This document shows positions 1 to 9,188 of a stretch of DNA of 64,000 nucleotides, in pieces (position 1 is the stretch's first letter; each line of letters begins with the position of its first letter). Where the stretch lies: the NCBI GenBank assembly GCA_033002965.1, contig JAURVB010010162.1, forward strand, positions 29,927 through 93,926, read 5' to 3'. The notes below the pieces were generated by a model. It was not told the origin of the DNA, did no database searches, and saw only the letters and a list, made by a program, of their open reading frames with translations. This DNA comes from Piper betle. Its lineage: Eukaryota; Streptophyta; Magnoliopsida; Piperales; Piperaceae. The position numbers and the translations under genes are program-made.

Positions 1-1405
1 TCCTCAACTGATGGTAGCTGGATCTCAAGTCAATCTTCAAAAAGACCGTTGCTGAGCTCAACTGGTCAAATAAATCACCAATGAGAGGAAGAGGGTATCT
101 ATTATTAATGGTTACATGGTTTAACATCCTATAGTCGATGCATAAATGCATGCTTCCATCCTTCTTCTTCACAAACGACACCGGTGCTCCCCACGATGGC
201 ACACTTGGTCGGATAAAACCCTGATCCAAGAGTGTCTGCAATTGCTCCTTAAGCTCTCGGAGTTCCAGTGGTGCCATCCTATATGGTGTTCTAGAGATGG
301 GGCTGTCCCTGGCATCAAATCTATAGCAAAATTGACTTCTCTCCGCGGTGGCAATCCGGTGATCTAATCTGAAAAGACATCTGCAAACTCCCTGACAACT
401 GGAATCAGCTCAACACTGGGCTTGTCCCCTGAGCCATTCTCTTTTGCCAACACCAAAGCGGCCATCAACAACTCACAACCCCTGTCCAACTGTCTCATTG
501 TATTCTGATAGGAGATCCATCTTCTGTGCCTTCCATGTCAAAAAGTCACCATCTTCTTTCGGTAATCTATTAGAGCTCCCTTCTTGGATGTCCAATCCAT
601 CCCAAAGATTCCATCGAGCTCTGTCATCTTGTCACGACAGTTGTGCCCGCTAATGCCTCTTCAACTGTGGCTGCATACACCTTCACCAGCTATTCCATTA
701 GGCATGCCATGCTCTTAAACACGCCAATCGCTGATGAAATCCATTAAAAAAAACCACTTCTGCATCTAGCTTCCCTAGGAAAGAGCGCCCTCCATTTTTC
801 ACAAATTGTTCATATTGCTAGAATCTACCATCTCTTATGTCTGTAGGTCTGTTTGGGCCCTCGCCTATCTCAAACTGTGGTGATGTCGACACTGCCATTG
901 CTGGTACACTACCCCTGGTCTACCCTTTGATGTCTACTCACTACTAGGTCCAGGGGGTCCACTGTCACGAATGCCCATCCTAGTCTGAAGAGGAGCAATC
1001 AGGGGAGCTGTAGGAATGGTCCCCTGTTGCACTGATGGAGGAGGAAGCGGAGGCGGGTAGCCCATGGGAGAAGCGGCCTCTCACCGTACTCCGTCATCTT
1101 CTAACGGCCTCTTCTCAAATCGGGTTATAGAGAGGGCTATCTGATGGAGTTCTCTCCTAAACTCTTCCTGGCTCTCTTGTATCTACCGCTTTGCCTCTAC
1201 CAATTGGTAATGAATGCATGTCTCTCAGTCTGGCAACTACGAGAACTATGGTGGCTAGTCGAGGCACGCATGTTGGCTTCTCCTTACGGGCGTTGAGCTA
1301 TCAACGTACTAAATGCTATCTCGGTGGGTGCACACTAGGATTAGTATTCTTGGGACAAGAAGGAGATAGAACCTTGATCTGAGTCCTACGAGTTGCTCTA
1401 ACCAT
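1..1405 (-). pseudogene. Broken gag-protease-reverse transcriptase of M1
   Basis: This is the coding remnant of M1, read from a gag ATG at 1405 towards the window start. The N-terminus (MVRATRRTQI) and a heptad-like segment near 1140-1200 (SQEEFRRELHQ) match P1 gag. A later gag piece (KLDAE, about 690-830) follows after a deletion. The zinc knuckles and most of the capsid-like domain are missing. Protease follows at about 440-650 with GIFGMDWTSK, but its DSG active-site segment has been deleted. RT begins near 130-190 with [20 protein letters not shown] and continues off the edge ([21 protein letters not shown]). In-frame stops and frameshifts occur throughout. It is a dead copy of the same clade as P1 and M2, and no function is expected. 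Confidence 0.8.
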
Positions 1406-1552
1406 GGTGACTGACACTCACTAATCAAACTTGTGCACAGTATCATTCAACTACATGGTGAGAAATCTGTAAACTGAAACAATTAAATCAAGAAAACATA
1501 CCTGCCGCCTTGACTCAGAGTAGCTTTGCAGACACATGACCTGTAATGGCAT

Positions 1553-4089
1553 TCTAAAACCCGTTACTCGAGTCAGGGTTTTACGTTACCGAACCAGTCA
1601 GTTCGACCGTTGGTTCGAGTCGAGTCAGTTTCATGAACCGCGTGCTGAGTCGAGACCAGCCGTGAGTTATGAGTGATGAGAGTCAGGTGTACCGGAATAT
1701 ATAATGATAAAGTCGAGGAGATGGTGAGAGATGAGTTATCAGAATATATGAAAGTATGCAATATTTTTTTCTTTTATATGTTTGATCGTAGAAATAGTTT
1801 TAGGCCGAATAACACATTAGGACGCGTTGTATTATATTCGGGTGGGTTAGTAGTTATAGAGCATGCCATTTGGATGTTGTTGTGTTTGTTTTAGTTTATA
1901 GAATTTTTCCATATTTTTCCAGATTTTTTTAGGATTTATTACGAACTAGTTATTATTTTGACTCGAGTATGAATCGAGTCAATACTTATTTATGAAATTG
2001 CCATTGGGCGTGTTTTCTCCTTTCCCCGACACTTTTACCTTCCCAAAACCCTCGCCGCCCATTGGATTGCTGCCGCCGCCGCTGCCGACACCGCACGGCC
2101 GCCGATCAACCCTGCCCCGCCCCGCCGTGCCGTCGCCATGCCGTCCCGACCAACCCCGGCCACCGTCTCGCCGCCACGACGCTGGAATCGCCCCATAAAA
2201 CCGCCTCGGCCGCAGCCACTTCGAGCAAGATTCCACCGCCGTCCGGGCCGCGCCGCCGCCGCTGTGGCCCCGACGAACACACCCAGTTCGATCTGATCGG
2301 ACTTCGGACGCCGCTAGGTGCCGAATTCGAGTTTTGAGCCACGAAACGGAAACCCTAGCCGTCGCCAATTTTCGACGACGCGAGGTATAATTTATTTTAA
2401 CTTAATTAATTGAAAGTATTGATTATTAGAATTTGCATGCTATGATTGGTGAATTGTGCAATGTAATTACTTATATAAATGTGGATTTGATTTAGAATAA
2501 AATATGAAATTTGTGGAATTGTGTGGTGTTAAAAATAGAAGTTATGAAACTAATTAGGGTTATTAGGTAATGATCATGATCTAATGCAAACTAGCCTAAG
2601 TAGACTTGCTAGAATTGATATAGTTTAATGTGTGTTGATTGATGCGTGATTGTGTTGATTGTGCGTGCATGCTATAAGATGTGTGATTCATCATGCGGGC
2701 GTTAGTATTTAGTTTGATTGTGTAGGTACGGTGTGGGAGCTCACCGCCTAGGCGCGTGGACCCATTTGGAGCATCTGCCAGGTCCGTTTAGGACTCGTTC
2801 TCTGATTTACGCTACTCTCTTGCGTATTTGATTTATTATGTGCAGGACGAGTTAAGTGGCGTTTTATCGAATCCCACTTAACTCGGGCCATTTAGCCAAC
2901 GATTTTCCGGATTAATAACCCTCGAGGATGAGATCCCTCGAGTTTGTTTTCGAACTTCAGATCCAGCTCACGTTGCCTTCGGGCCTATTGTATAAATCCC
3001 AACCCAGACCTATATATATGTATAGTTTTTGTGTTTTTGTGAGAGACTGAATGAGGGAAATCCGACTACCGTGCTACGCGAGCGGGCACGTGTGTGTCGA
3101 CAGTTGGCTCTGGAATGGTGTGCGGGCCGTTTCATTCCCGAGGGATCCTGACAACTCCACCTTTGAGTTCCTCAAACCCGGAGAAGTGTGGAGGTTCACG
3201 GGTACTGCATTGCAGCGCATGTCTAGACTTGTGGTTTCAAAGGGTACTGAAGGCGACTGCCTGAGAGTACTCGGCCTTCGTGCTCAAGGCCAGGAGTAAT
3301 ATGGAAGGTGCAGAGGGCGGAAAGGAATGAGATTTGACGCGAGAAGCAATAGAGAAATGGCCGAGGCATGAGAATGTGAAAGATAGGGGACGCTGTCGAC
3401 CTGAGGGCGACGGCTCCCGTATGTGCCCTGATGAGAGTTCTTGAGGAAGTATATGGTTTTCATTCAACAGGAGAGTTTGCTCTCCTGTGCCAGTTTGATA
3501 TTAGTTATTTTCCGGGCCGGTAACACTCGTTACTGACGGTTTTTCTATATATATGTAGGTGAGAAATGCGAAGGATGAAAGCTGTCGGGACTGCGGAGGA
3601 GCAGCACGGAACCGCGCACACATGTACCTGCCGCGTGTAACGTATAATGATGGTGTGTTATTGTTATGTAAACGATAATTTTGATGTGTTTGCTTGAGTG
3701 AATTACTTGTTATGAAACGAACTGATAAATATGAATGAGTAGGGAGCCTTGGAGTACAGACTCGGCTCAGGTAAAAACGAATGAGATAATGGTTGAATGT
3801 CAGGGTAGATTATTATGTGTTACTGTATTTTTATAAAATAGTATATATTTTCTTTTGGTTTATTTTCATTTATTATTTTGTCTTGTCTTTGCTTGTACAT
3901 CATAGCATGCATGTAGGACTACGTTAGAACCCACACATCCCATCCATGCATTTCATGTTTGCATCTCCATCTTGAGACACCGAGGGCAGATCCGGGTCGG
4001 CTTAACCGAACCCAGTAGATTAGCGAACGGTTCGGTCGCCGGTGACATTTCCGGGTCGGTTCACGGGTGAGCCGAAATGGGGTGTTACA
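1553..4089 (+). repeat. P1 5' LTR (about 2.54 kb)
   Basis: It begins TCTAAAACCC, where the canonical TG has become TC, and ends GGGGTGTTACA just before the PBS. It contains an AT-rich stretch, a very GC-rich CCG-repeat island (about 2040-2370), a TATA-like box at 3011-3019 and the transcribed region downstream of it. Compared with the 3' LTR it lacks about 316 bp of the GC-rich island, corresponding to roughly 7057-7350. Short open frames inside the GC island are side effects of base composition. Confidence 0.88.
3011..3019 (+). promoter_or_regulatory. Putative TATA box of P1 5' LTR
   Basis: TATATATAT follows a CCCAACCCAGACC tract. It recurs at the same place in the 3' LTR (8085-8093), and a TATA-like segment lies in the equivalent part of related LTRs. 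It probably positions transcription of the retroelement RNA. No start site can be read directly. Confidence 0.45.
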
Positions 4090-4092
4090 AAG

Positions 4093-4177
4093 TGGTATCA
4101 GAGCCAACCCTCGGCATATGTTCTCTGAGAGCCAACTCTTGGCATATGTTCTCTGATGTCAAAAGTGGTATCAGAGC
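4093..4177 (+). other. tRNA-iMet primer binding site, present twice
   Basis: TGGTATCAGAGCC at 4093-4105 lies 3 nt after the LTR end and complements the 3' end of plant initiator tRNA-Met, the usual primer for this clade. A second near-identical copy, TGGTATCAGAGC, starts at 4166. The intervening block (GGCATATGTTCTCTGA) is itself duplicated, so local tandem duplication made the second PBS. Only the first is correctly spaced from the LTR for priming. Confidence 0.8.
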
Positions 4178-4347
4178 TAACCCTTGGTTGATTAAGATGG
4201 TAGATGCGTTACAGGTTACATGTGTGCCGAAGCTGCTCCAAGCTGTTCCGACAGGTATTTTTCTGTTTTAATGTTTTTGATTACAGATTTTCTTACGAGT
4301 CGGTGGTGTGACATGGTGAACAGATCAGATCAGGAGTTTGTAGCAGG

Positions 4348-6240
4348 ATGGTGACACAGACCCGCCGGACACAGATTAGGACCCCATCGCCTCCAGTAGC
4401 CAGACAGGACAGTCCTAGCCCTGTTCACAGTGACGCCGCCTCCAGTCAACCTAGGACTGCCATGCCACCAGTAGAGGTCAGTGTGCCAGTTTCAGCTAGC
4501 CGACGTGGTGAGAGCCATCGTCGAGACAGTCGCCACGACCGAGATAGTCGTCGAGACCGAGATAGTCGTCGGGACCGAGATAGTCGCCGGGACCGAGACA
4601 GTGGTCGTGACAGTTACTGCACCAGAAGTAGTCGACAGGAGAGAGACGCAGCGATCACCAGGTTGGCGGAAGCTCAGATACAAATGCTGCACAGTCAGGA
4701 AGAATTTAGGAGACAAATGCTGCAAGACCAAGAGGAATTCAGGAGAGAGCTCAGACAGATAGCCCTTTCTGTGGCCAGAACTGAGAAGAGACCAGCAGTG
4801 GGTGAAGAGGCACCGGGAGAGCCAGCAGTTTCCATAGACCCCGTACCGCCGCCTCCTCCTCCACCGCTGCAACAGAGGGCTACTCCAACGACAGCCCCCT
4901 TATTTGCCCCACTTCAGGCGGGGATGAGACCGGACATCAGTGGAACCGCAGCAGTAGGTAGCGGGCAGACTGCAGGCGGAAGTGGAGCTGCAAGATTTGA
5001 TGGTATACCAGCAGGTACGGGACCACAAATTCCTCGGTATGAGCAAGGAGAAGGATCGAACAGATCAGTGGATACGAGGAAATTGGGACTGTGGCAGTAC
5101 GAGAAGTTCGTGAAGAATGGTGGACGACCGTTCTTTGGAAAGTTGGACGCGGAAGAGGCATTCTTGTGGATATCGTCAGCCATAGGTGTGTTTGACACTA
5201 TGGCATGCCCGATGGAGCACCGAGTGCGCATCATCACAGGAGCATTCCAGGACGAAGCCAGGATATGGTGGAGTTCGGTCCAGAATTCTATATTTGCCCA
5301 TCGTCAGCCCCAGGACATCACATGGGAGGAATTTAGGGCGGAATTCGATGGAAAGTATTTCCCGCCAAACATCAGGAAGAGAAAGGAACGAGAATTCCAG
5401 ACGCTGAGGCAGGGACCCATGACGGTGGTACAATACGAGACTAGGTTTAGAGCTCTGGAGAGATTTGCACCAGACTTGGTGTCCACCGAAGAAAGAAGGA
5501 TAGAGCGTTTTTACGAAGGCCTCCATCACGAGATCAGGATGGCCTATTTGGATAGGAAGTTCGCTACTTTTGGTGATGTTGTGAGAGCTGCAGGCGAGGC
5601 AGAACGAGTTATAGCTGCTAGACCTCGCCAGGATGTTGACCAGAGGCAGCAACATTCGAGGCCGTATCAGCCAGAGCAGGGAGAACAGCAGAGACATCGG
5701 TCAGATGCACCAGTTGCCATGAGGGCTATGGATGCCCAAGTTCAGGGCTACAGAGCACCCTTCTGTCAGAATTGCCGACGTCGTCATGGAGGTGAGTGCA
5801 GAGCAGGCACAGACGGATGCTACAGATGCGGTCAGCAAGGACATAGAGCTGTAGAGTGCAGAGTAGGCACAGACGTATGCTATAGTTGCGGTCAACCAGG
5901 GCATAGAGCCGCAACTTGTCCAACTGGCCAGACCCAACAGGTGACGCTCCCAGCACCACCGCAGAGACTTGCACTCCCAGCTCCCCAGCAACAACCACAG
6001 CAGACAGGCAGAGACCAACAGCCACTGAGGCAGCAGCAGAGAGGACTTGTAGCTATCATGACAGGACAAGAACAGCAAGCCTTGGATCAGAGAGGAATGC
6101 AAACAACACCACCACCAGGACCATCCATTTCGGTACCACCATGGACAGCTGGGATGGACACAGCCACGATTGCTGAAGCACTGGAGGATACGACAAATGT
6201 GACAGGTACGCACGCGTCTCACCTCGGATTTCACATTTAG
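4348..6240 (+). CDS. gag: Gag polyprotein of a Ty3/gypsy retrotransposon (630 aa)
   Basis: This is the structural protein that would form the cytoplasmic virus-like particle and bind element RNA. Residues 1-60 are a low-complexity Ser/Pro/Arg region. Residues 62-85 are four RxDRDS repeats encoded by 18-bp repeats at 4531-4602. Residues 96-145 look like a coiled coil with repeated QEEFRR. The retrotransposon gag (capsid-like) domain spans about 265-420, with AFQDEARIWWSS and YFPPNIRKRKEREF as landmarks. Three CCHC zinc knuckles follow: a short CX2CX3HX3C at 473-484 and two CX2CX4HX4C at 491-504 and 511-524. The third is a recent 60-bp tandem copy of the second. The C-terminus passes into the first residues of the protease linker and then ends in an unrelated tail (HASHLGFHI) at the pol deletion. 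The frame is fully open. The ATG matches the M1 gag start context. Confidence 0.92.
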   Translation: MVTQTRRTQIRTPSPPVARQDSPSPVHSDAASSQPRTAMPPVEVSVPVSASRRGESHRRDSRHDRDSRRDRDSRRDRDSRRDRDSGRDSYCTRSSRQERDAAITRLAEAQIQMLHSQEEFRRQMLQDQEEFRRELRQIALSVARTEKRPAVGEEAPGEPAVSIDPVPPPPPPPLQQRATPTTAPLFAPLQAGMRPDISGTAAVGSGQTAGGSGAARFDGIPAGTGPQIPRYEQGEGSNRSVDTRKLGLWQYEKFVKNGGRPFFGKLDAEEAFLWISSAIGVFDTMACPMEHRVRIITGAFQDEARIWWSSVQNSIFAHRQPQDITWEEFRAEFDGKYFPPNIRKRKEREFQTLRQGPMTVVQYETRFRALERFAPDLVSTEERRIERFYEGLHHEIRMAYLDRKFATFGDVVRAAGEAERVIAARPRQDVDQRQQHSRPYQPEQGEQQRHRSDAPVAMRAMDAQVQGYRAPFCQNCRRRHGGECRAGTDGCYRCGQQGHRAVECRVGTDVCYSCGQPGHRAATCPTGQTQQVTLPAPPQRLALPAPQQQPQQTGRDQQPLRQQQRGLVAIMTGQEQQALDQRGMQTTPPPGPSISVPPWTAGMDTATIAEALEDTTNVTGTHASHLGFHI

Positions 6241-6300
6241 TAGATAGCTACCAGAGTGAAACCTCCTTAATCTAAAATTTCGAGGACGAAATTTTTATAA

Positions 6301-6311
6301 GGAGGGAAGGT
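6301..6311 (+). other. Polypurine tract of P1
   Basis: GGAGGGAAGGT directly precedes the 3' LTR. It follows CGAGGACGAAATTTTTATAA, a conserved pre-PPT sequence in plant chromoviruses. It would prime plus-strand DNA synthesis. The same tract occurs inverted at 47890-47900 in M2. Confidence 0.85.
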
Positions 6312-7249
6312 TGTAAAACCCGTGACTCGAGTCAGGGTTTTACGTTACCGAACCAGTCGGTTCGACCGTTGGTTCGAGTCGAGTCAGTTTCATGAACCGC
6401 GTGCTGAGTCGAGACCAGCCGTGAGTTATGAGCGATGAGAGTCAGGTGTACCTGAATATATGATGATAACGTCGAGAAGATGGTGAGAGATGAGTTATCA
6501 GAATATATGAAAGTATGCAGTATTTTTTTCTTTTATATGTTTGATCGTAGAAATAGTTTTAGGCCGAATAACGCATTAGGACGCGTTGGATTATATTCGG
6601 GTGGGTTATTAGTTATAGAGCATGCCATTTGGATGTTGTTGTGTTTGTTTTATTTTATGGAATTTTTCCATATTTTTCTAGATTTTTTTAGAATTTATTA
6701 CGAACTAGTTATTATTTTGACTCGAGTAGGAATCGAGTCAATACTTATTTACGAAACTGCCATTGAGCATGTTTTCTCCTCTCCCGACACTTTTTCCTAC
6801 CCAAACCCTCGCCGCCCATTGTGATTGCTGCCGCCGCCGCTGCCGACGCCGTACTGCCGCCGATCAACGCCGCCCCGCCCCGCCGTGCCGTCGCCGTGCC
6901 GCCACGACCAACCCCGGCCACCGTCTCGCCGCCACGACGCCGGAATCGCCCCACGAAACCACCTCGGCCGCCGCCACTTCGAGCCGGATTCCGCCGCCGT
7001 CCGGGCCGCACCGCCGCCGCTGTGACCCCGACGACCACCCCCTCGCCGTCGCCGACGTTTCCCCCACCATCCCGACCGCCGTCGAGGCCGGCCGGAGCCC
7101 CGATCGGAGACACCACCGCCGCCGCCGCCCATTTTCAACGCCGCCGTCGACGGCCATCGCCGCCTCGGCTACCCTGTTTGACACCACCATTGGACCGAGC
7201 TCGTCGAGCTGGTGCCGATAGACCCCCTGATTGCCCCGTCCCGAATCAT

Positions 7250-7305
7250 CGCCGGAAAACCGTCGGAATCCGCCGGAAAACCGCCGACACTCGCCGGAAA
7301 ACCGA
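7250..7305 (+). repeat. Short tandem repeat in P1 3' LTR
   Basis: Three imperfect ~19-nt units share the core CGCCGGAAAACCG, within the GC-rich LTR island. The 5' LTR lacks this segment. Confidence 0.6.
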
Positions 7306-8084
7306 CCGCGAAAATTGGATTCGTGGGAAATTCGCCGGATCATCCGCCGAACGCACCCAGTCCAATCTGATCGGACTTCGGACGCCGCTAGGTGCCGAAT
7401 TCGAGTTTCGAGCCGCGAAACGGAAACCCTAGCCGTCGCCGATTTTCGACGACGCGAGGTATAATTTATTTTAACTTAATTAATTGAAAGTATTGATTAT
7501 TAGAATTTGCATGCTATGATTGATGAATTGTGCATTGTAATTACTTATATAAATGTGGATTTGATTTAGAATAAAATATGAAATTTGTGGAATTGTGTGG
7601 TGTTAAAAATAGAAGTTATGAAACTAATTAGGGTTATTAGGTAATGATCATGATCTAATGCAAACTAGCCTAAGTAGACTTGCTAGAATTGATATAGGTT
7701 AATGTGTGTTGATTGATGCGTGATTGTGTTGATTGTGCGTGCATGCTATAGGATGTGTGATTCATCATGCGGGCGTTAGTATTTAGTTTGATTGTGTAGG
7801 TACGGTGTAGGAGCTCGCCGCCTAGGCGCGTGGACCCGTTTGGAGCTTCTACCAGGTCCGTTTAGGACTCGTTCTCTGATTTACGCTACTCTCTTGTGTA
7901 TTTGATTTATTATGTGCAGGACGAGTTAAGTGGCGTTTTATCGAATCCCACTTAACTCGGGCCATTTAGCCAACGATTTTCCGGATTAATAACCCTCGAG
8001 GATGAGATCCCTCGAGTTTGTTTTCGAACTTCAGATCCAGCTCACGTTGCCTTCGGGCCTATTGTATAAATCCCAACCCAGACC

Positions 8085-8093
8085 TATATATAT
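8085..8093 (+). promoter_or_regulatory. Putative TATA box of P1 3' LTR
   Basis: TATATATAT is positioned exactly as in the 5' LTR copy at 3011. From this LTR it could drive read-out transcription into the flanking M1 LTR. Confidence 0.4.
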
Positions 8094-9171
8094 GTATAGT
8101 TTTCGTGTTTTTGTGAGAGACTGAATGAGGGAAATCCGACTACCGTGCTACGCGAGCGGGCACGTGTGTGTCGACAGTGGGCTCTGGAATGGTGTGCGGG
8201 CCGTTTCATTCCCGAGGGATCCTGACAACTCCACCTTTGAGTTCCTCAAACCCGGAGAAGTGTGGAGGTTCACGGGTACTGCATTGCAGCGCATGTCTAG
8301 ACTTGTGGTTTCAAAGGGTACTGAAGGCGACTGCCTGAGAGTACTCGGCCTTCGTGCTCAAGGCCAGGAGTAATATGGAAGGTGCAGAGGGCGGAAAGGA
8401 ATGAGATTTGACGCGAGAAGCAATAGAGAAATGGCCGAGGCATGAGAATGTGAAAGATAGGGGGACGCTGTCGACCCGAGGGCGACGGCTCCCGTATGTG
8501 CCCTGATGAGAGTTCTTGAGGAAGTATATGGTTTTCATTCAACAGGAGAGTTTGCTCTCCTGTGCCAGATTGATATTAGTTATTTTCCGGGCCGGTAACA
8601 CTCGTTACTGACGGTTTTTCTATATATATGTAGGTGAGAAATGCGAAGGATGAAAGCTGTCGGGACTGCGGAGGAGCAGCACGGAACCGCGCACACATGT
8701 ACCTGCCGCGTGTAACGTATAATGATGGTGTGTTATTGTTATGTAAACGATAATTTTGATGTGTTTGCTTGAGTGAATTACTTGTTATGAAACGAACTGA
8801 TAAATATGAATGAGTAGGGAGCCTTGGAGTACAGACTCGGCTCAGGTAAAAACGAATGAGATAATGGTTGAATGTCAGGGTAGATTATTATGTGTTACTG
8901 TATTTTTATAAAATAGTATATATTTTCTTTTGGTTTTTTTCATTTATTATTTTGTCTTGTCTTTGCTTGTACATCATAGCATGCATGTAGGACTACGTTA
9001 GAACCCACGCATCCCATCCATGCATTTCATGTTTGCATCTCCATCTTGAGACACCGAGGGCAGATCCGGGTCGGCTTAACCGAACCCAGTAGATTAGCGA
9101 ACGGTTCGGTCGCCGGTGACATTTCTGGGTCTGTTCATGTTTGCATCTTCCATCTTTATCGATCAAGAGTT

Positions 9172-9184
9172 GACTCTGATACCA
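9172..9184 (-). other. tRNA-iMet primer binding site of M1
   Basis: On the minus strand this reads TGGTATCAGAGTC, 4 nt from the end of the M1 LTR (TGTTACA ending at 9189). The PBS fixes M1's orientation and shows that 9189-12118 is its 5' LTR. Confidence 0.8.
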
Positions 9185-9188
9185 ATCT

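Larger units (their letters stand above)
6312..9140 (+). repeat. P1 3' LTR (about 2.83 kb)
   Basis: It begins TGTAAAACCC and matches the 5' LTR closely, plus the extra GC-rich segment the 5' copy has lost. About 22 bp are missing from its 3' end: similarity stops at about 9139, before the expected GGGGTGTTACA. It contains a TATA-like box at 8085-8093 and three imperfect copies of a CGCCGGAAAACC motif at 7250-7305. Confidence 0.87.
1553..9141 (+). mobile_element. LTR element P1, gag-only (TR-GAG-like)
   Basis: The structure is LTR (1553-4089), iMet PBS (4093), leader, gag (4348-6240), polypurine tract (6301-6311) and LTR (6312-about 9140). Only about 70 nt separate the gag stop from the polypurine tract, so RT, RNase H and integrase are absent. 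The last gag residues run into what should be the start of protease (MDTATIAEALEDTTNVTG) before an unrelated tail, so this is a deletion derivative of a full gag-pol element. The sequence CGAGGACGAAAT followed by a purine tract upstream of the 3' LTR is typical of plant Del/Tekay-type chromoviruses. The two LTRs look nearly identical over their last kilobase, so the insertion is fairly recent. It would need polymerase functions from another element to move. Confidence 0.88.

Noticed and set aside
3051..3299. 82-codon open frame, repeated at 8125-8373
   Set aside because: It is in the LTR of P1 in both copies. In the M1 and M2 LTRs the homologous sequence is in shifted frames with stops, so the frame is not conserved.
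4093..4105. Possible tRNA-Met gene fragments at the TGGTATCAGAGCC sites (also 9172 and 29400)
   Set aside because: Only the 3'-end complement is present and it sits next to LTR ends, so these are primer binding sites.
6821..7432. 203-codon Pro/Arg-rich open frame, with overlapping frames on both strands
   Set aside because: It lies wholly inside the GC-rich island of an LTR. Stops are rare there in every frame, the homologous 5' LTR lacks half of it, and no domain is visible.
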